From contig CAYNEO010000015.1 of assembly GCA_964396245.1 (NCBI GenBank), positions 1 through 64,000 on the forward strand: 64,000 bases of DNA, given 5' to 3'. The position numbers and the translations under genes were made by a program. This document shows positions 41,930 through 50,262 of this stretch, in pieces. Each line of letters begins with the position of its first letter. The stretch's first letter is position 1. This DNA comes from CAYNEO01 sp964396245. Its GTDB lineage: Bacteria > Zixibacteria > MSB-5A5 > GN15 > FEB-12. The notes under the pieces were generated by a model. The model saw only the letters and a list, made by a program, of their open reading frames with translations. It had not been told where the DNA came from and searched no databases.

Positions 41930-44602
41930 ATGGCTGACAGGTGGAAATCCTTGGAAAAAAATCGCGAAGTGCCAACGGACGAATCCGGCGATCGGCCAGA
42001 CCGTGACCATCACGACGATGCGGTCGCCGAAAACGAAGTCTCCGCCCAGCAACAGAGGCCTTCTGCCGAGGATGATGAATTTGAGTTTGTCGTTACCGAG
42101 GCGCATTCAGAAGGCCCCGACTTTGTCGGCACGGCGGGGAGGAAATCAACCGACGATGATCTCGGACTTGAATCTCCGGCTGAACAGATGGAGCACCGGG
42201 CTGCCGACACACCTCCGAGTGCGCCGCTACCGAGCGACTCAAAACCAATTGAGACACACCCCATAGGCGAATCGACCCCTCCCCCGCCGGGATCAGGAGC
42301 GTACCCTATAGGTGATTCCTCGGAAGACTCGATTGGTGATACGGACCCGGAAATAACTGCCAGCGGCGTCCATAGACTCTCGGACGAAGAAGTGCGGTCT
42401 ATCAACGAGAGGATGTATGCCGATTCATCCTACCTGAGTCCGGAGGAAAAGGAACGTCTTTTCAACCACTCTGAATCTGCTCAGGGCGAAAACAGGCCGT
42501 TTGACAATGCACCGATCGAACCGCTCAAAAGAAGTACGGCCGATCAGCAGACACCGCCGGTGAGCGAGGCACCCCCGGCGCCGACGCCATCTACTCCGGA
42601 ACCGGTGTCTCAGCCGCAGCAGACAGCCTCCGTTGAACCGACACCGGCCCCACCGGCCGGGCCGAGTCCGATACCCGCTGAACCACCGGCTCAGCCACAG
42701 GCGACTTCCCCAAGCCCCGCGGCTGCGTTCCAAACCCCTTCAGAACCTGTCTCGGGGCCACTTCAGGCTGCGGCTGCTCCCGTAAACGCGGCGCCCCCCC
42801 CTCCTCCGCAGACAAAAACTGAACCGGTCGCCCCTGCCCCGATGACGGCGCAAGCGGAGTCTCCTCAGTCGGCGGCTCCAACACCACAGCCGGCGCAGGC
42901 GGCACCCGCTCCACAACCGACCGAGACATCCCGTCAGGCGGCTGCACCGGCCGCTCCGACGGCGGTGCAATCCGATTCTCCTGCGCCGTCGGTTCCGTCT
43001 TCCACGCCGGCTCAACCGACAGCGGCCCAGCAGTCCGCTGCGGAACCGGTCCAGGCGGCGACACCGGCCCCACAGACGCCGCAGCCGGACAGCGAAACAC
43101 TCGGCAAACCGGCCATGGCCCGAAGACAGCGCGGAGTCGCATTTTTCTATCGGAATTTCATCGAATTGAAAGGTTCTCAGCAGCTGGCCGACAATGACCA
43201 TCTGACAGTGAACGATCGCGAATATGTATTAAAGAAAAAGACCCTGAGCCCGAAAGCGATCATCACCCTGGCCGCGCCGGTCTTCCTGATACTCCTGTTC
43301 ATCATCGGCGCCCAGTTTGTCGGAAATGCCGGCAGCGGCGAAGGCCAGATTATCGGGCTGGTCGTCGATAAGAATGGGCAGCCGTACATCAAGACCGCGG
43401 TTGTCAAGTTTCCCGACCTCGGCCAATCGTTCAAGACTAACGCACAGGGATTCTTCAGAACCGGTGATCTCCCTGCCGGCAATCACCGGATGGAGTACAT
43501 CATCGACGGCGTTTCGGTCGGCACCGACTACGCTACCGTTACCAGCGATGAGATAACCACTATCCTGCTCAAACCAACGAGCCATGAATTGGCCCGGGTG
43601 ACAGACGCACAGCCGGCGAGTTCGGTGCAACGAGTAGCCGACAGACCGACCCCTGAGGAATCGCCGGCGGCGGATGAAGGGAACCGGGCACGTGCTCAGC
43701 AGAAGGCAGGTTCCCGCGAGGGGTCATCGAAGATTGTCCTCGCGGCCAATGTCGATGAAGCTCGACTGACTATTGACGGCAGGGTGCTCGGCGCCGGGAA
43801 TCTCACCTACTCAAGGCTTTCCTCCGGCCGTCACAGCTATTCCGTTTCAAGGGACGGCTTCGCAACGGTCAGCGGGTCGATCGAACTGCGAGCCGGTAAA
43901 ACGTCGCGGCTCGAAGTCGCCCTGACGCCGCTCACCCGGGAAGCCAAGCTCGCCACCTATGAGGGCGACGATTTTTTTCGATCCGGGCTGGCGCTGCTGC
44001 GTGAAGGGCAATATGAGTCGGCCATCGCCGATTTGACCGAAGCCATTAGCAAGCAGCCCAGCCGAGTTGACGCTTACACGGCCCGCGCCGAGGCGTACAA
44101 TGCGCAGAGGCAGACCTCTGAGGCTTATGCCGACTACCTCCGCGCCGCCGAGATCTATCAGATTCAAAACAATTTCAATCAGTCTATCACCGCCTTCACT
44201 AAGGCCATAGAGCTCGCCCCCGGCGAAATCGCCCCCCTGCTCGGACGCGGTAACGCATTTCTGAATAAGGGCGAGCACATTGCGGCTACTGCCGATTTCG
44301 AGTCTGCCGTTCGCCTGGACGAAAAAAACGTTCAGGCTCACTTCGGCCTGGGGCGGACGCGTTTCGAACAAGGGTATTACAAAAAAGCCATAGATCACTT
44401 CAAAGATGCCCGGGCGCTCGAGCCGGATAACGCGGCCGTGTACCAGTACCTGATGCTGGCCTATCTGGGCGCCAATGATATCAAGAACGTCAAGAAATCC
44501 TACGAGAAATTCACCGAGGTGGCATCCGGGCAGCAGGTTCGACAGCTCCAGAGCGACAGCCGGTTTGCCGCCGTCATGAAAGTCATAGACATGGGCAATT
44601 GA
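41930..44602 (+). CDS. Pro/Ala/Gln-rich membrane protein with carboxypeptidase-regulatory-like, PEGA and TPR domains
   Basis: The 890-residue product has an unusual order of parts. Residues 1-205 are acidic and hydrophilic; about 207-390 are almost wholly Pro, Ala, Gln, Thr and Ser. Then come a basic patch (KPAMARRQRG, about 392-401) and a single membrane helix (about 443-464). Beyond it lie a carboxypeptidase-regulatory-like beta domain (IIGLVVDKNGQPYIKTAV, about 472-550), a PEGA domain (about 600-667), and five or so TPR units (about 677-880). With no signal peptide, the N-terminal half should face the cytoplasm and the rest the periplasm. I know no named family with this whole plan. A two-CW protein gene follows after nine bases. 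Confidence 0.8.
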   Translation: MADRWKSLEKNREVPTDESGDRPDRDHHDDAVAENEVSAQQQRPSAEDDEFEFVVTEAHSEGPDFVGTAGRKSTDDDLGLESPAEQMEHRAADTPPSAPLPSDSKPIETHPIGESTPPPPGSGAYPIGDSSEDSIGDTDPEITASGVHRLSDEEVRSINERMYADSSYLSPEEKERLFNHSESAQGENRPFDNAPIEPLKRSTADQQTPPVSEAPPAPTPSTPEPVSQPQQTASVEPTPAPPAGPSPIPAEPPAQPQATSPSPAAAFQTPSEPVSGPLQAAAAPVNAAPPPPPQTKTEPVAPAPMTAQAESPQSAAPTPQPAQAAPAPQPTETSRQAAAPAAPTAVQSDSPAPSVPSSTPAQPTAAQQSAAEPVQAATPAPQTPQPDSETLGKPAMARRQRGVAFFYRNFIELKGSQQLADNDHLTVNDREYVLKKKTLSPKAIITLAAPVFLILLFIIGAQFVGNAGSGEGQIIGLVVDKNGQPYIKTAVVKFPDLGQSFKTNAQGFFRTGDLPAGNHRMEYIIDGVSVGTDYATVTSDEITTILLKPTSHELARVTDAQPASSVQRVADRPTPEESPAADEGNRARAQQKAGSREGSSKIVLAANVDEARLTIDGRVLGAGNLTYSRLSSGRHSYSVSRDGFATVSGSIELRAGKTSRLEVALTPLTREAKLATYEGDDFFRSGLALLREGQYESAIADLTEAISKQPSRVDAYTARAEAYNAQRQTSEAYADYLRAAEIYQIQNNFNQSITAFTKAIELAPGEIAPLLGRGNAFLNKGEHIAATADFESAVRLDEKNVQAHFGLGRTRFEQGYYKKAIDHFKDARALEPDNAAVYQYLMLAYLGANDIKNVKKSYEKFTEVASGQQVRQLQSDSRFAAVMKVIDMGN

Positions 44603-44611
44603 CGAGGAGTC

Positions 44612-44935
44612 ATGACTCAGAAACTGAATTGCTGGCAGTACAACAATTGCGGACGCGAAGCGGGGGGGCTGTTAGCGGATGTTCTGGGGGTTTGTCCTGT
44701 ATCACTCAGTATGAAACACGATGGCGCCAACGGCGGTCAGGCCGCCGGCCGGGTCTGCTGGAGAGTCTCCCGTGCCTCCCAACGGCGCGAGATTAGCGCC
44801 ACCGGCCTCGGTAAGCCGTGCCATCAGTGTACGTTCTTCATCCGCGTACGATACGAAGAAGAAGGCGAGAGTTATGCCACCGGAGTCACAACCATCGAGA
44901 CTCCGGCAACATGCTGCGTCTCCAAGTCTTCGTAA
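44612..44935 (+). CDS. small two-CW-domain-like cysteine-rich protein
   Basis: The 107-residue product has eight cysteines. It opens with LNCWQYNNCGRE and later has GRVCWRVSRA and KPCHQCTFFIRVR, a pattern I know from two-CW domain proteins (paired Cys-Trp motifs), which in other bacteria stand alone or precede chemotaxis and sensory domains. The cysteines probably bind zinc or an iron-sulfur cluster. The start is an ATG behind GAGGAG, nine bases after the PEGA/TPR gene, so the two are surely one transcript. The function is unknown. Confidence 0.7.
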   Translation: MTQKLNCWQYNNCGREAGGLLADVLGVCPVSLSMKHDGANGGQAAGRVCWRVSRASQRREISATGLGKPCHQCTFFIRVRYEEEGESYATGVTTIETPATCCVSKSS

Positions 44936-44993
44936 GTCACTGAAATCGCTGCGTATATTTCCTGTTGCCTCAGGGAAGATTTGCCCGTATTAT

Positions 44994-45039
44994 CAGTAAC
45001 TAAGATGAACTAAGTTACTGTAAGAGTGAACCTTTCACG
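44994..45039. repeat. two inverted repeats upstream of the S9 peptidase gene
   Basis: CAGTAACT (44994-45001) pairs with AGTTACTG (45013-45020) over an 11-base spacer, and GTGAA/TTCAC (about 45027-45039) lies next to the ribosome site. These could be operator sites or a leader hairpin; no promoter is evident. Confidence 0.4.
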
Positions 45040-45048
45040 GAGGCATAC

Positions 45049-47010
45049 GTGAGTTATTCTCCCTCGCTAAGACTGCTGCTAAGTTGCGTTTTGATCGTGT
45101 TCGCGGCTTCTTCGGTTCTCGCCGTTGAACCGGCAGAACAGGCTTCGCTCCTCAACAAGGCCGAGTACATCCCGGACATCGGGACTTTCCTGCAAATTGG
45201 CCAGGCCAGTCCAACCGGCTACACGTGGGATGGTCAGAAGGTCTTTTTTACGTCATCGATGTCCGGAGCCCCACAGGTGTACCGGATCAATCCGGAAGGA
45301 TGGCCCTATCAACTGAGCGCCTTTGCGGACGGCATCGATTTCTTCGTTCTCAGCTATGGCGGCGACATGGGTATTGTCGGCGCGTCCGTCGGCGGCTCGG
45401 AGCAGTCCCAGTTGTACCTGATGGAGGCCACAACGGGACAACCCTATCAGCTCACGAACTACAACGACGTCCAGTTCGGGTCGGTGGCATGGGCCAAGGA
45501 TGATCGGTCGATTTTCTATCGGTCAAACGAGGAAAACGGCCGGGACTTCTTTATTTACCGGATGGATATCACGACCGGAGAGTCGAGAAAGATATTCGGT
45601 GATACGGCCGGCGTTACGGGCTACAATGCTGTCGCTGATCTGTCGCAGGACGGCCAGAAGATGATTGTCACGCGATACGTATCCAACGTCAGCAACGTGC
45701 TCTACCTCCTGGACCTGACGACCGGCGAATACGAGCAATTAACCGAGTCACAGCCGGGCAAAGACGTCATCTATGCGGACCCGACGCTCATGCCTGACAA
45801 CAAAACGATCTGGCTCATATGCAACGACAACCCGGACGGTATCCTGCGTCTGGCAAAAATGAAAGTCGGTTCGCCCGTGGTCGAATTCGTCAACGATGGT
45901 TGGATCGATCCGAAATGGACGGTCGACGGCCTCGGAATTTCGCAGGATTATCGCTGGATGACCGCGCTTGTCAATGAAAACGGCTATGTCGAACTCAAGC
46001 TTCGCGAGATTGAGACCAAGCGAGAACTGCCTTCGCCCCAGGGATTGCACGGCATCATGGGCTACGGCAAGTTTGCGAAGGATAGTAGCTGTTTGATCTC
46101 ATTCACCGGTCCGACACGGGCGCCCGATGTCTGGAAGTGGAATCCCTATACCAAGGAATTGCAGCAATTGAGCTTCTCGACCTACGCCGGCATCAACCGC
46201 GATTTGTTCACCGAACCCAGGTTAGTCACGTACAAGAGCTTTGACAGTCTCGAGATACCGGCTTTCCTGTACCTTCCCCCCGGCTACGAGGAGGGTACGC
46301 CGCTGCCGTTTATTGTCGACGCCCACGGCGGTCCTGAAGGGCAGTTCCAGCCGTATTTCCAGCGGAATATTCAGTATTTCATGCTCAACGGTTTTGGCAT
46401 CCTGGCTCCGAACCCTCGAGGCTCATCGGGATATGGCATCGAATACCTCAACATGGACAACTACAAAAATCGCAAAAATTCGCTCAAGGATTACAAAGCC
46501 GGCGTTGAATATCTCATCGAGAAGGGGTACACCAAGAAGGGGATGATCGGTATTCGCGGCGGCTCCTATGGCGGATACGTAGTGCTGGGCATGATAACCG
46601 AATATCCCGACCTCTTTGCGGCAGCGGTTGACGAAGTCGGAATTGCCAATTTCAGGACATTCCTGGAAAACACCGCTCCATATCGTCGGGCTTTGAGGGA
46701 GGCCGAGTATGGTCCTCTCTCAGATACCGCTTTCCTGCGCGAGATATCGCCGATATACAAGGCCGGCCAGATCAAGACCCCCCTGTTCGTCATTCACGGT
46801 GAAAATGACCCCCGTGTCCCGGTGGGCGAAGCCAGGCAAATCCTTCAGGCCGTGGCCGATGCCGGAGGCACGGTAGACTCCCTGATTTTCCCGGATGAGG
46901 GGCACGGAGCCTCCAAAAGATCGAATATCATCGAGGAGTATCGCCGGCAGGTGAAGTTCTTTGATAAGTATCTCAGGGGACAGGTGAATATCGACGTGAA
47001 CAAAGAGTGA
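45049..47010 (+). CDS. secreted S9 family prolyl oligopeptidase-like serine peptidase
   Basis: This exported serine peptidase probably cuts short peptides after proline or Ala. The 653-residue product starts at a GTG behind CACGGAGG, has a signal peptide (about 1-25), a beta-propeller of WD-like/TolB units (about 40-390), and an alpha/beta hydrolase domain with the catalytic triad Ser506 (RGGSYGGYV), Asp587 (HGENDPRVP) and His619 (DEGHGASK). The order and spacing fit the S9 acyl-aminoacyl/dipeptidyl peptidase group. A hairpin terminator follows. Confidence 0.92.
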   Translation: MSYSPSLRLLLSCVLIVFAASSVLAVEPAEQASLLNKAEYIPDIGTFLQIGQASPTGYTWDGQKVFFTSSMSGAPQVYRINPEGWPYQLSAFADGIDFFVLSYGGDMGIVGASVGGSEQSQLYLMEATTGQPYQLTNYNDVQFGSVAWAKDDRSIFYRSNEENGRDFFIYRMDITTGESRKIFGDTAGVTGYNAVADLSQDGQKMIVTRYVSNVSNVLYLLDLTTGEYEQLTESQPGKDVIYADPTLMPDNKTIWLICNDNPDGILRLAKMKVGSPVVEFVNDGWIDPKWTVDGLGISQDYRWMTALVNENGYVELKLREIETKRELPSPQGLHGIMGYGKFAKDSSCLISFTGPTRAPDVWKWNPYTKELQQLSFSTYAGINRDLFTEPRLVTYKSFDSLEIPAFLYLPPGYEEGTPLPFIVDAHGGPEGQFQPYFQRNIQYFMLNGFGILAPNPRGSSGYGIEYLNMDNYKNRKNSLKDYKAGVEYLIEKGYTKKGMIGIRGGSYGGYVVLGMITEYPDLFAAAVDEVGIANFRTFLENTAPYRRALREAEYGPLSDTAFLREISPIYKAGQIKTPLFVIHGENDPRVPVGEARQILQAVADAGGTVDSLIFPDEGHGASKRSNIIEEYRRQVKFFDKYLRGQVNIDVNKE

Positions 47011-47035
47011 CGGCGCCGCGCCACAAGATATACTG

Positions 47036-47064
47036 AAACGGCGGGACAAATGTCCCGCCGTTTT
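47036..47064 (+). terminator. terminator after the S9 peptidase gene
   Basis: AAACGGCGGGAC (47036-47047) pairs with GTCCCGCCGTTT (47052-47063); the T run after it is short. It is 26 bases past the stop. Confidence 0.65.
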
Positions 47065-47099
47065 GCATTTTGGAGCTCGCCGGTCCTATGGAATCGGAA

Positions 47100-47582
47100 T
47101 CAGCTCTGATAATCGACCCACGCCTTGACCGAATACCTGTCGTCGATCTGGCGTTTTACCACATTGGCCTCGGAAACGGTGTCATACGGTCCAAGCCGGA
47201 CACGATAGAAGCGCTGACCATCCTGGTTAAAAGTAGTCAGAAATGGCTGATAGCCGCGTTTTTGATACTTATTAACGAGGTAGTCGGCGTATTCGCGCGA
47301 TTCGCAACTGGCCACCTGAACCACGTATCCGCTTTCTTTCGCCTGCGGAGGTGTCGGGACCTGGGTTTCGGTTGGAATCGCTCCTGCACTCATGGCCTGT
47401 GTGTCGACGAAGGCCGTATCCTGTGCGGCAGTGGCCACCGACTCGGGTGATTCGGGCGTTTCTCCCTGCCGTTCCGTCAACTCCTTTTCCAATTTGGCTG
47501 CCTCTTTCTTTTTGTCCTCAGAGCAGCCCGCCAAAACAAGTAATGCCAGTGTAACTAAGAGCGCTGACCACAAAAATCTCAT
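47100..47582 (-). CDS. SPOR-domain lipoprotein
   Basis: The 160-residue product has a clear lipoprotein signal (lipobox LAGC, Cys20). A charged Lys/Glu helix follows (about 24-40), then a linker rich in Ala, Pro and Thr, and a SPOR domain in the last 75 residues (YVVQVASCESREYADYLVNKY...YRVRLGPYDTVSEAN). SPOR domains bind denuded peptidoglycan glycan at division sites. The protein is therefore probably a division-associated outer- or inner-membrane lipoprotein. It is a single gene, convergent with the S9 peptidase gene and divergent from the cysteine synthase-like gene. Confidence 0.88.
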   Translation of the reverse strand: MRFLWSALLVTLALLVLAGCSEDKKKEAAKLEKELTERQGETPESPESVATAAQDTAFVDTQAMSAGAIPTETQVPTPPQAKESGYVVQVASCESREYADYLVNKYQKRGYQPFLTTFNQDGQRFYRVRLGPYDTVSEANVVKRQIDDRYSVKAWVDYQS

Positions 47583-47722
47583 AGCTCCTCCAGGTCTCAG
47601 GAGAGTCGGGCTCCGGTGGTCTGGGCCTCAACTCCCAAGTCATTCATTACGATAGAAATAGTAAGCCCCGGCTGGTAAACATGTCAAGAGAAAAGCAAAG
47701 CCCGATCTGTGCACGAAATGCA

Positions 47723-47749
47723 TTGAATTGATGCGTTTAATTGTATAAC
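47723..47749 (+). promoter_or_regulatory. possible promoter of the cysteine synthase-like gene
   Basis: TTGAAT (47723-47728), 15 bases, TATAAC (47744-47749). The spacing is short, so this is tentative. Confidence 0.35.
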
Positions 47750-47775
47750 ATAGCGGGAAATGGAGAAGCCTCACG

Positions 47776-48777
47776 ATGCGTACGAATGAAGATATATGCA
47801 GCCTCGTCGGTCATACGCCGTTGGTACGGCTCAAAACCGGCATGCCGGAGAACGGACCGAGAGCCTATGTGAAGCTGGAGTTTTTTAACCCGACCGGCTC
47901 TCTGAAAGATCGGATGACACTGCACATTATCCGTAAGGCCCTGTCCGAGGGAAAGATCAAACCCGGGGACACCGTTATCGACAACACCTCCGGCAACACC
48001 GGCTCGGCCCTTGCAATGGTGGCCGCAATTCACAGCCTTAAAGCAATTCTGGTTACGCCGGAAAAAACCAGCCACGAGAAGATCGACCTGATCAAATCCT
48101 ATGGAGCGGAAGTTATCATAACGCCCGAGGTAGATCACGACCACCCGGACAGTTTTTATGCGGTCGCTCGACGACTCGCGAAAGAACACGGCTACTTCGA
48201 CGTCGATCAATACCACAGCCAGGACAATGTCGAGGCTCATTACCTGTCAACCGGCCCGGAAATCTGGGAAGATACCGACGGTGAAGTCACGCATTTTGTG
48301 GCTGGAATCGGCACCGGCGGGACCTTTTCGGGCGCGGCTCGCTTTCTCAAGGAGAAAAACCCCGCTATCAGGGCCATCGCAGTCGATCCCGAGGGGTCTA
48401 TCTTCGCCGACTACATCCGCGATAACAAGGAGACAGTCGGCTACGCCTACAAGGTCGAAGGAATCGGTTCCGACGTAATTACCCGAGCTCTGCACAAAGA
48501 AGTGGTAGATGAAGTCATTACCGTTTCTGACAAAGACTCATTCAATCGGGCGCGGCTGATCGCGCGCCGCGAAGGTATTTCCGGCGGCGGCTCATCGGGT
48601 GCGGTAGCCGTGGCAATGGAACGAATCGCCGCCGAACTGGGACCCGAGGCCTTTATCGTCGGGATTTTCGCCGATGCCGGCATTCGGTACCTCAGCAAAT
48701 GTTACAATGATACATGGATGCAAGAACACGGATATCTGGCAACATCGGATCCAGGCATATGCGAACCTTCAAGCTGA
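47776..48777 (+). CDS. cysteine synthase/cystathionine beta-synthase family PLP enzyme
   Basis: The enzyme belongs to fold type II PLP enzymes that make cysteine or cystathionine from activated serine. The 333-residue product has the PLP lysine in NPTGSLKDRM (about residues 38-47), the Asn-binding loop TSGNTGSALAM, the phosphate loop GIGTGGTFSG and GISGGGSSGAVAV near the end. It lacks the C-terminal CBS pair. The QYHSQDN and EGIGSD phrases are those of the CysK/CBS group. The true substrate (O-acetylserine, O-phosphoserine or serine) is open. It overlaps the DUF1573 gene by 19 bases. Confidence 0.88.
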   Translation: MRTNEDICSLVGHTPLVRLKTGMPENGPRAYVKLEFFNPTGSLKDRMTLHIIRKALSEGKIKPGDTVIDNTSGNTGSALAMVAAIHSLKAILVTPEKTSHEKIDLIKSYGAEVIITPEVDHDHPDSFYAVARRLAKEHGYFDVDQYHSQDNVEAHYLSTGPEIWEDTDGEVTHFVAGIGTGGTFSGAARFLKEKNPAIRAIAVDPEGSIFADYIRDNKETVGYAYKVEGIGSDVITRALHKEVVDEVITVSDKDSFNRARLIARREGISGGGSSGAVAVAMERIAAELGPEAFIVGIFADAGIRYLSKCYNDTWMQEHGYLATSDPGICEPSS

Positions 48778-49460
48778 TCCTTATCGCGTTTTCTATTGCA
48801 GCGCTTTTCGCAACCGGTGACGTTGCGGCGAAGTCTCAAGGCAATCTTGAACACGGGCCGACGGTATACAATTTCGGCCATGTCGGTATCGATTACACCG
48901 TATATCTCGAGTATGAATTGTGGAACACGGGCACGAGAGCCGTTCATATAATCTCGGCCGTGCCTTCGTGCGACTGCTCGTACACCACGGTCAAGGATAG
49001 CCTCATTCAGCCAGGCGATACCGGGTATGTTCTTCTGTCTTACAATACCCGCAATTTCTATGCATCGACATCGCAGTCTTTTACCATCACCACCGATGAC
49101 CCGCTGGAACCGCAATTCAAGGTGTACTATCAGTCGATAGTCGGTCAATGGATTGCCGGAATTAAACCGGACCCTCTCTCCGTGATGTTTCTCCCGGGGC
49201 AGAAACCCAAGGTAATCGCGATTGATAATAGGCACTTTGCCGAGATGTCGGCGGAGCATATCGATCAGGCCGATACCACCTTCACGGTGAAATTTCTCAG
49301 CTCGGAGGCGAACAAGGGCGAAAGGATCGAGATGGAGATCTCGCCCAACCACTCGCTCGAATCCGGAACTTATGACAGCAGTTTCAGGATACAGGTTCGC
49401 GTGCCGGCAATCGAAGATCCGGTTATCCTCAGTATTCCCGTGAAGGTAGTTGTGTATTGA
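48759..49460 (+). CDS. exported DUF1573-domain protein
   Basis: From the ATG at 48759 the product has 233 residues: a signal peptide (about 1-25), then a DUF1573 Ig-like domain (YNFGHVGIDYTVYLEYELWNTG..., with the CDC motif in SCDCSYTTV and the QPGDTGYVLLSYNT phrase), followed by a second beta-rich domain. DUF1573 proteins are widespread in FCB bacteria, with no agreed function. An upstream in-frame ATG at 48714 would bury the start in the preceding gene and add residues ahead of the signal peptide. The overlap with the PLP enzyme gene suggests coupled translation. Confidence 0.8.
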   Translation: MRTFKLILIAFSIAALFATGDVAAKSQGNLEHGPTVYNFGHVGIDYTVYLEYELWNTGTRAVHIISAVPSCDCSYTTVKDSLIQPGDTGYVLLSYNTRNFYASTSQSFTITTDDPLEPQFKVYYQSIVGQWIAGIKPDPLSVMFLPGQKPKVIAIDNRHFAEMSAEHIDQADTTFTVKFLSSEANKGERIEMEISPNHSLESGTYDSSFRIQVRVPAIEDPVILSIPVKVVVY

Positions 49461-49518
49461 GCGGCCAAATACGTGGACCGGTAAGGATTTCTTCACTTCC
49501 GTCGATAATTAAAAATAC

Positions 49519-49547
49519 TTGACACAGGCAGGCGGGAAACCTATACT
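49519..49547 (+). promoter_or_regulatory. near-consensus sigma70 promoter of candidate small RNA
   Basis: A perfect TTGACA (49519-49524), an optimal 17-base spacer and TATACT (49542-49547) are preceded by an AT-rich UP-like stretch (AATTAAAAATA, 49507-49517). No plus-strand protein gene follows. Confidence 0.75.
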
Positions 49548-49553
49548 CAGCGA

Positions 49554-49670
49554 GACACGTACCGCCTCAAAAGTTGAAGAAAAAAAGATAGCGATGAGGG
49601 TGACTCTCTGCTGTCCCTGGGTAGTTTCCTAGCCCCCTCTACCCAACCAGAGTAGCACCCTCTTTTTTTT
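49554..49670 (+). ncRNA. candidate novel small RNA of about 117 bases
   Basis: Transcription from the promoter at 49519-49547 should start near 49554 and end in the eight T at 49663-49670. The transcript has a single-stranded A-rich 5' part. Then comes a closing stem of 7+5 pairs (49596-49607 with 49649-49662, a two-base bulge), and inside it TGGGTAG/CTACCCA (49618-49624 with 49639-49645) around a 14-base loop rich in C and T. There is no start codon with a ribosome site, and no plus-strand gene lies downstream until a convergent one. I recognise no known RNA family. Confidence 0.6.
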
Positions 49671-49709
49671 GCCTTGTTCTCCCTGCTCCCATCCGAATGA
49701 AATGTGGCC

Positions 49710-49740
49710 AAAAAAAAGCCGCCTGCAGGAAACAGGCGGC
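49710..49740 (-). terminator. terminator of the ferredoxin gene
   Basis: GCCGCCTG (49718-49725) pairs with CAGGCGGC (49733-49740), followed on the minus strand by eight T. It is 25 bases past the stop at 49765. Confidence 0.88.
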
Positions 49741-49764
49741 GAATAGAGCTTCTATATCTTATCA

Positions 49765-49950
49765 TCAGGCTTTTTCAATGCAGTCGACCGGGCAGACAGC
49801 CACGCAATGCGGACCGTCCTCCTGGTCTTCACACTCATTGCAGGTGTCCGGATTGATAACATAGATGTCGTCTTCCGAGATCGACTCTGTCGGACATTCC
49901 GGCAGACACAGCCCGCAGGCGGTGCACTCATCGGTGATTTTCATTGCCAT
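49765..49950 (-). CDS. 2[4Fe-4S] ferredoxin
   Basis: This small electron carrier has 61 residues. The first cluster motif is CTACGLCLPECP (C-x2-C-x2-C-x3-C-P). The second is C-x2-C-x8-C-x3-C-P, with an eight-residue insert rich in Glu and Asp between its second and third cysteines, as in the Allochromatium-type ferredoxins with very low potential. The C-terminal extension of that type is short or missing here. The gene stands alone with its own terminator. Its ribosome site GGAGG lies within one arm of a 13-base inverted repeat. Confidence 0.93.
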   Translation of the reverse strand: MAMKITDECTACGLCLPECPTESISEDDIYVINPDTCNECEDQEDGPHCVAVCPVDCIEKA

Positions 49951-50262
49951 GTCTAAAAACCTCCAAAATCCTAAAGCAAGTAATTACGTCTCAATGAATA
50001 ATTCACGCAAATATATACATTCTACACAAGAGGACAACCATTATTTGGAGGTTTTTTTGCGGAATTCAGTGAAGGGCGCAGAAGCACAACTCGTTAATTT
50101 ATACAAGTTTGTAGGGAATTCAAAAAAGGAGCTTCGGGGCTGACAGCCGAATAGTCCGTATCATGGCATCACTGACAAATTCCGCACCGCCAAATAGCAG
50201 CGGCCGCCCCTTCTCAGGGACGGCCGCAGAATACGCGCAGGTTTTGAGCACTGAGCAATTGC
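49951..50262. promoter_or_regulatory. ferredoxin 5' region with SD-containing inverted repeat
   Basis: No protein gene is supported. AAAAACCTCCAAA (49955-49967) is the exact reverse complement of TTTGGAGGTTTTT (50044-50056). On the minus strand the first arm carries the ferredoxin ribosome site. Two candidate promoters read leftward: TTGTCC (50037-50032), 16 bases, TATATT (50015-50010), lying between the arms; and a weaker one with TATAAA at 50103-50098, outside both. Near 50200-50230 GCGGCCG/CGGCCGC forms a hairpin without a T run, perhaps the end of the dockerin gene transcript. Confidence 0.45.

Larger units (their letters stand above)
49461..49764. other. 304-base gap: small RNA locus and ferredoxin terminator
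   Basis: After the DUF1573 stop there is no protein gene until the ferredoxin. The stretch holds the promoter, the small RNA candidate and the minus-strand terminator at 49710-49740, described separately. Confidence 0.6.

Noticed and set aside
42591..43142. Pro-rich minus-strand open frame
   Set aside because: It mirrors the repeated Pro/Ala codons of the sense gene.
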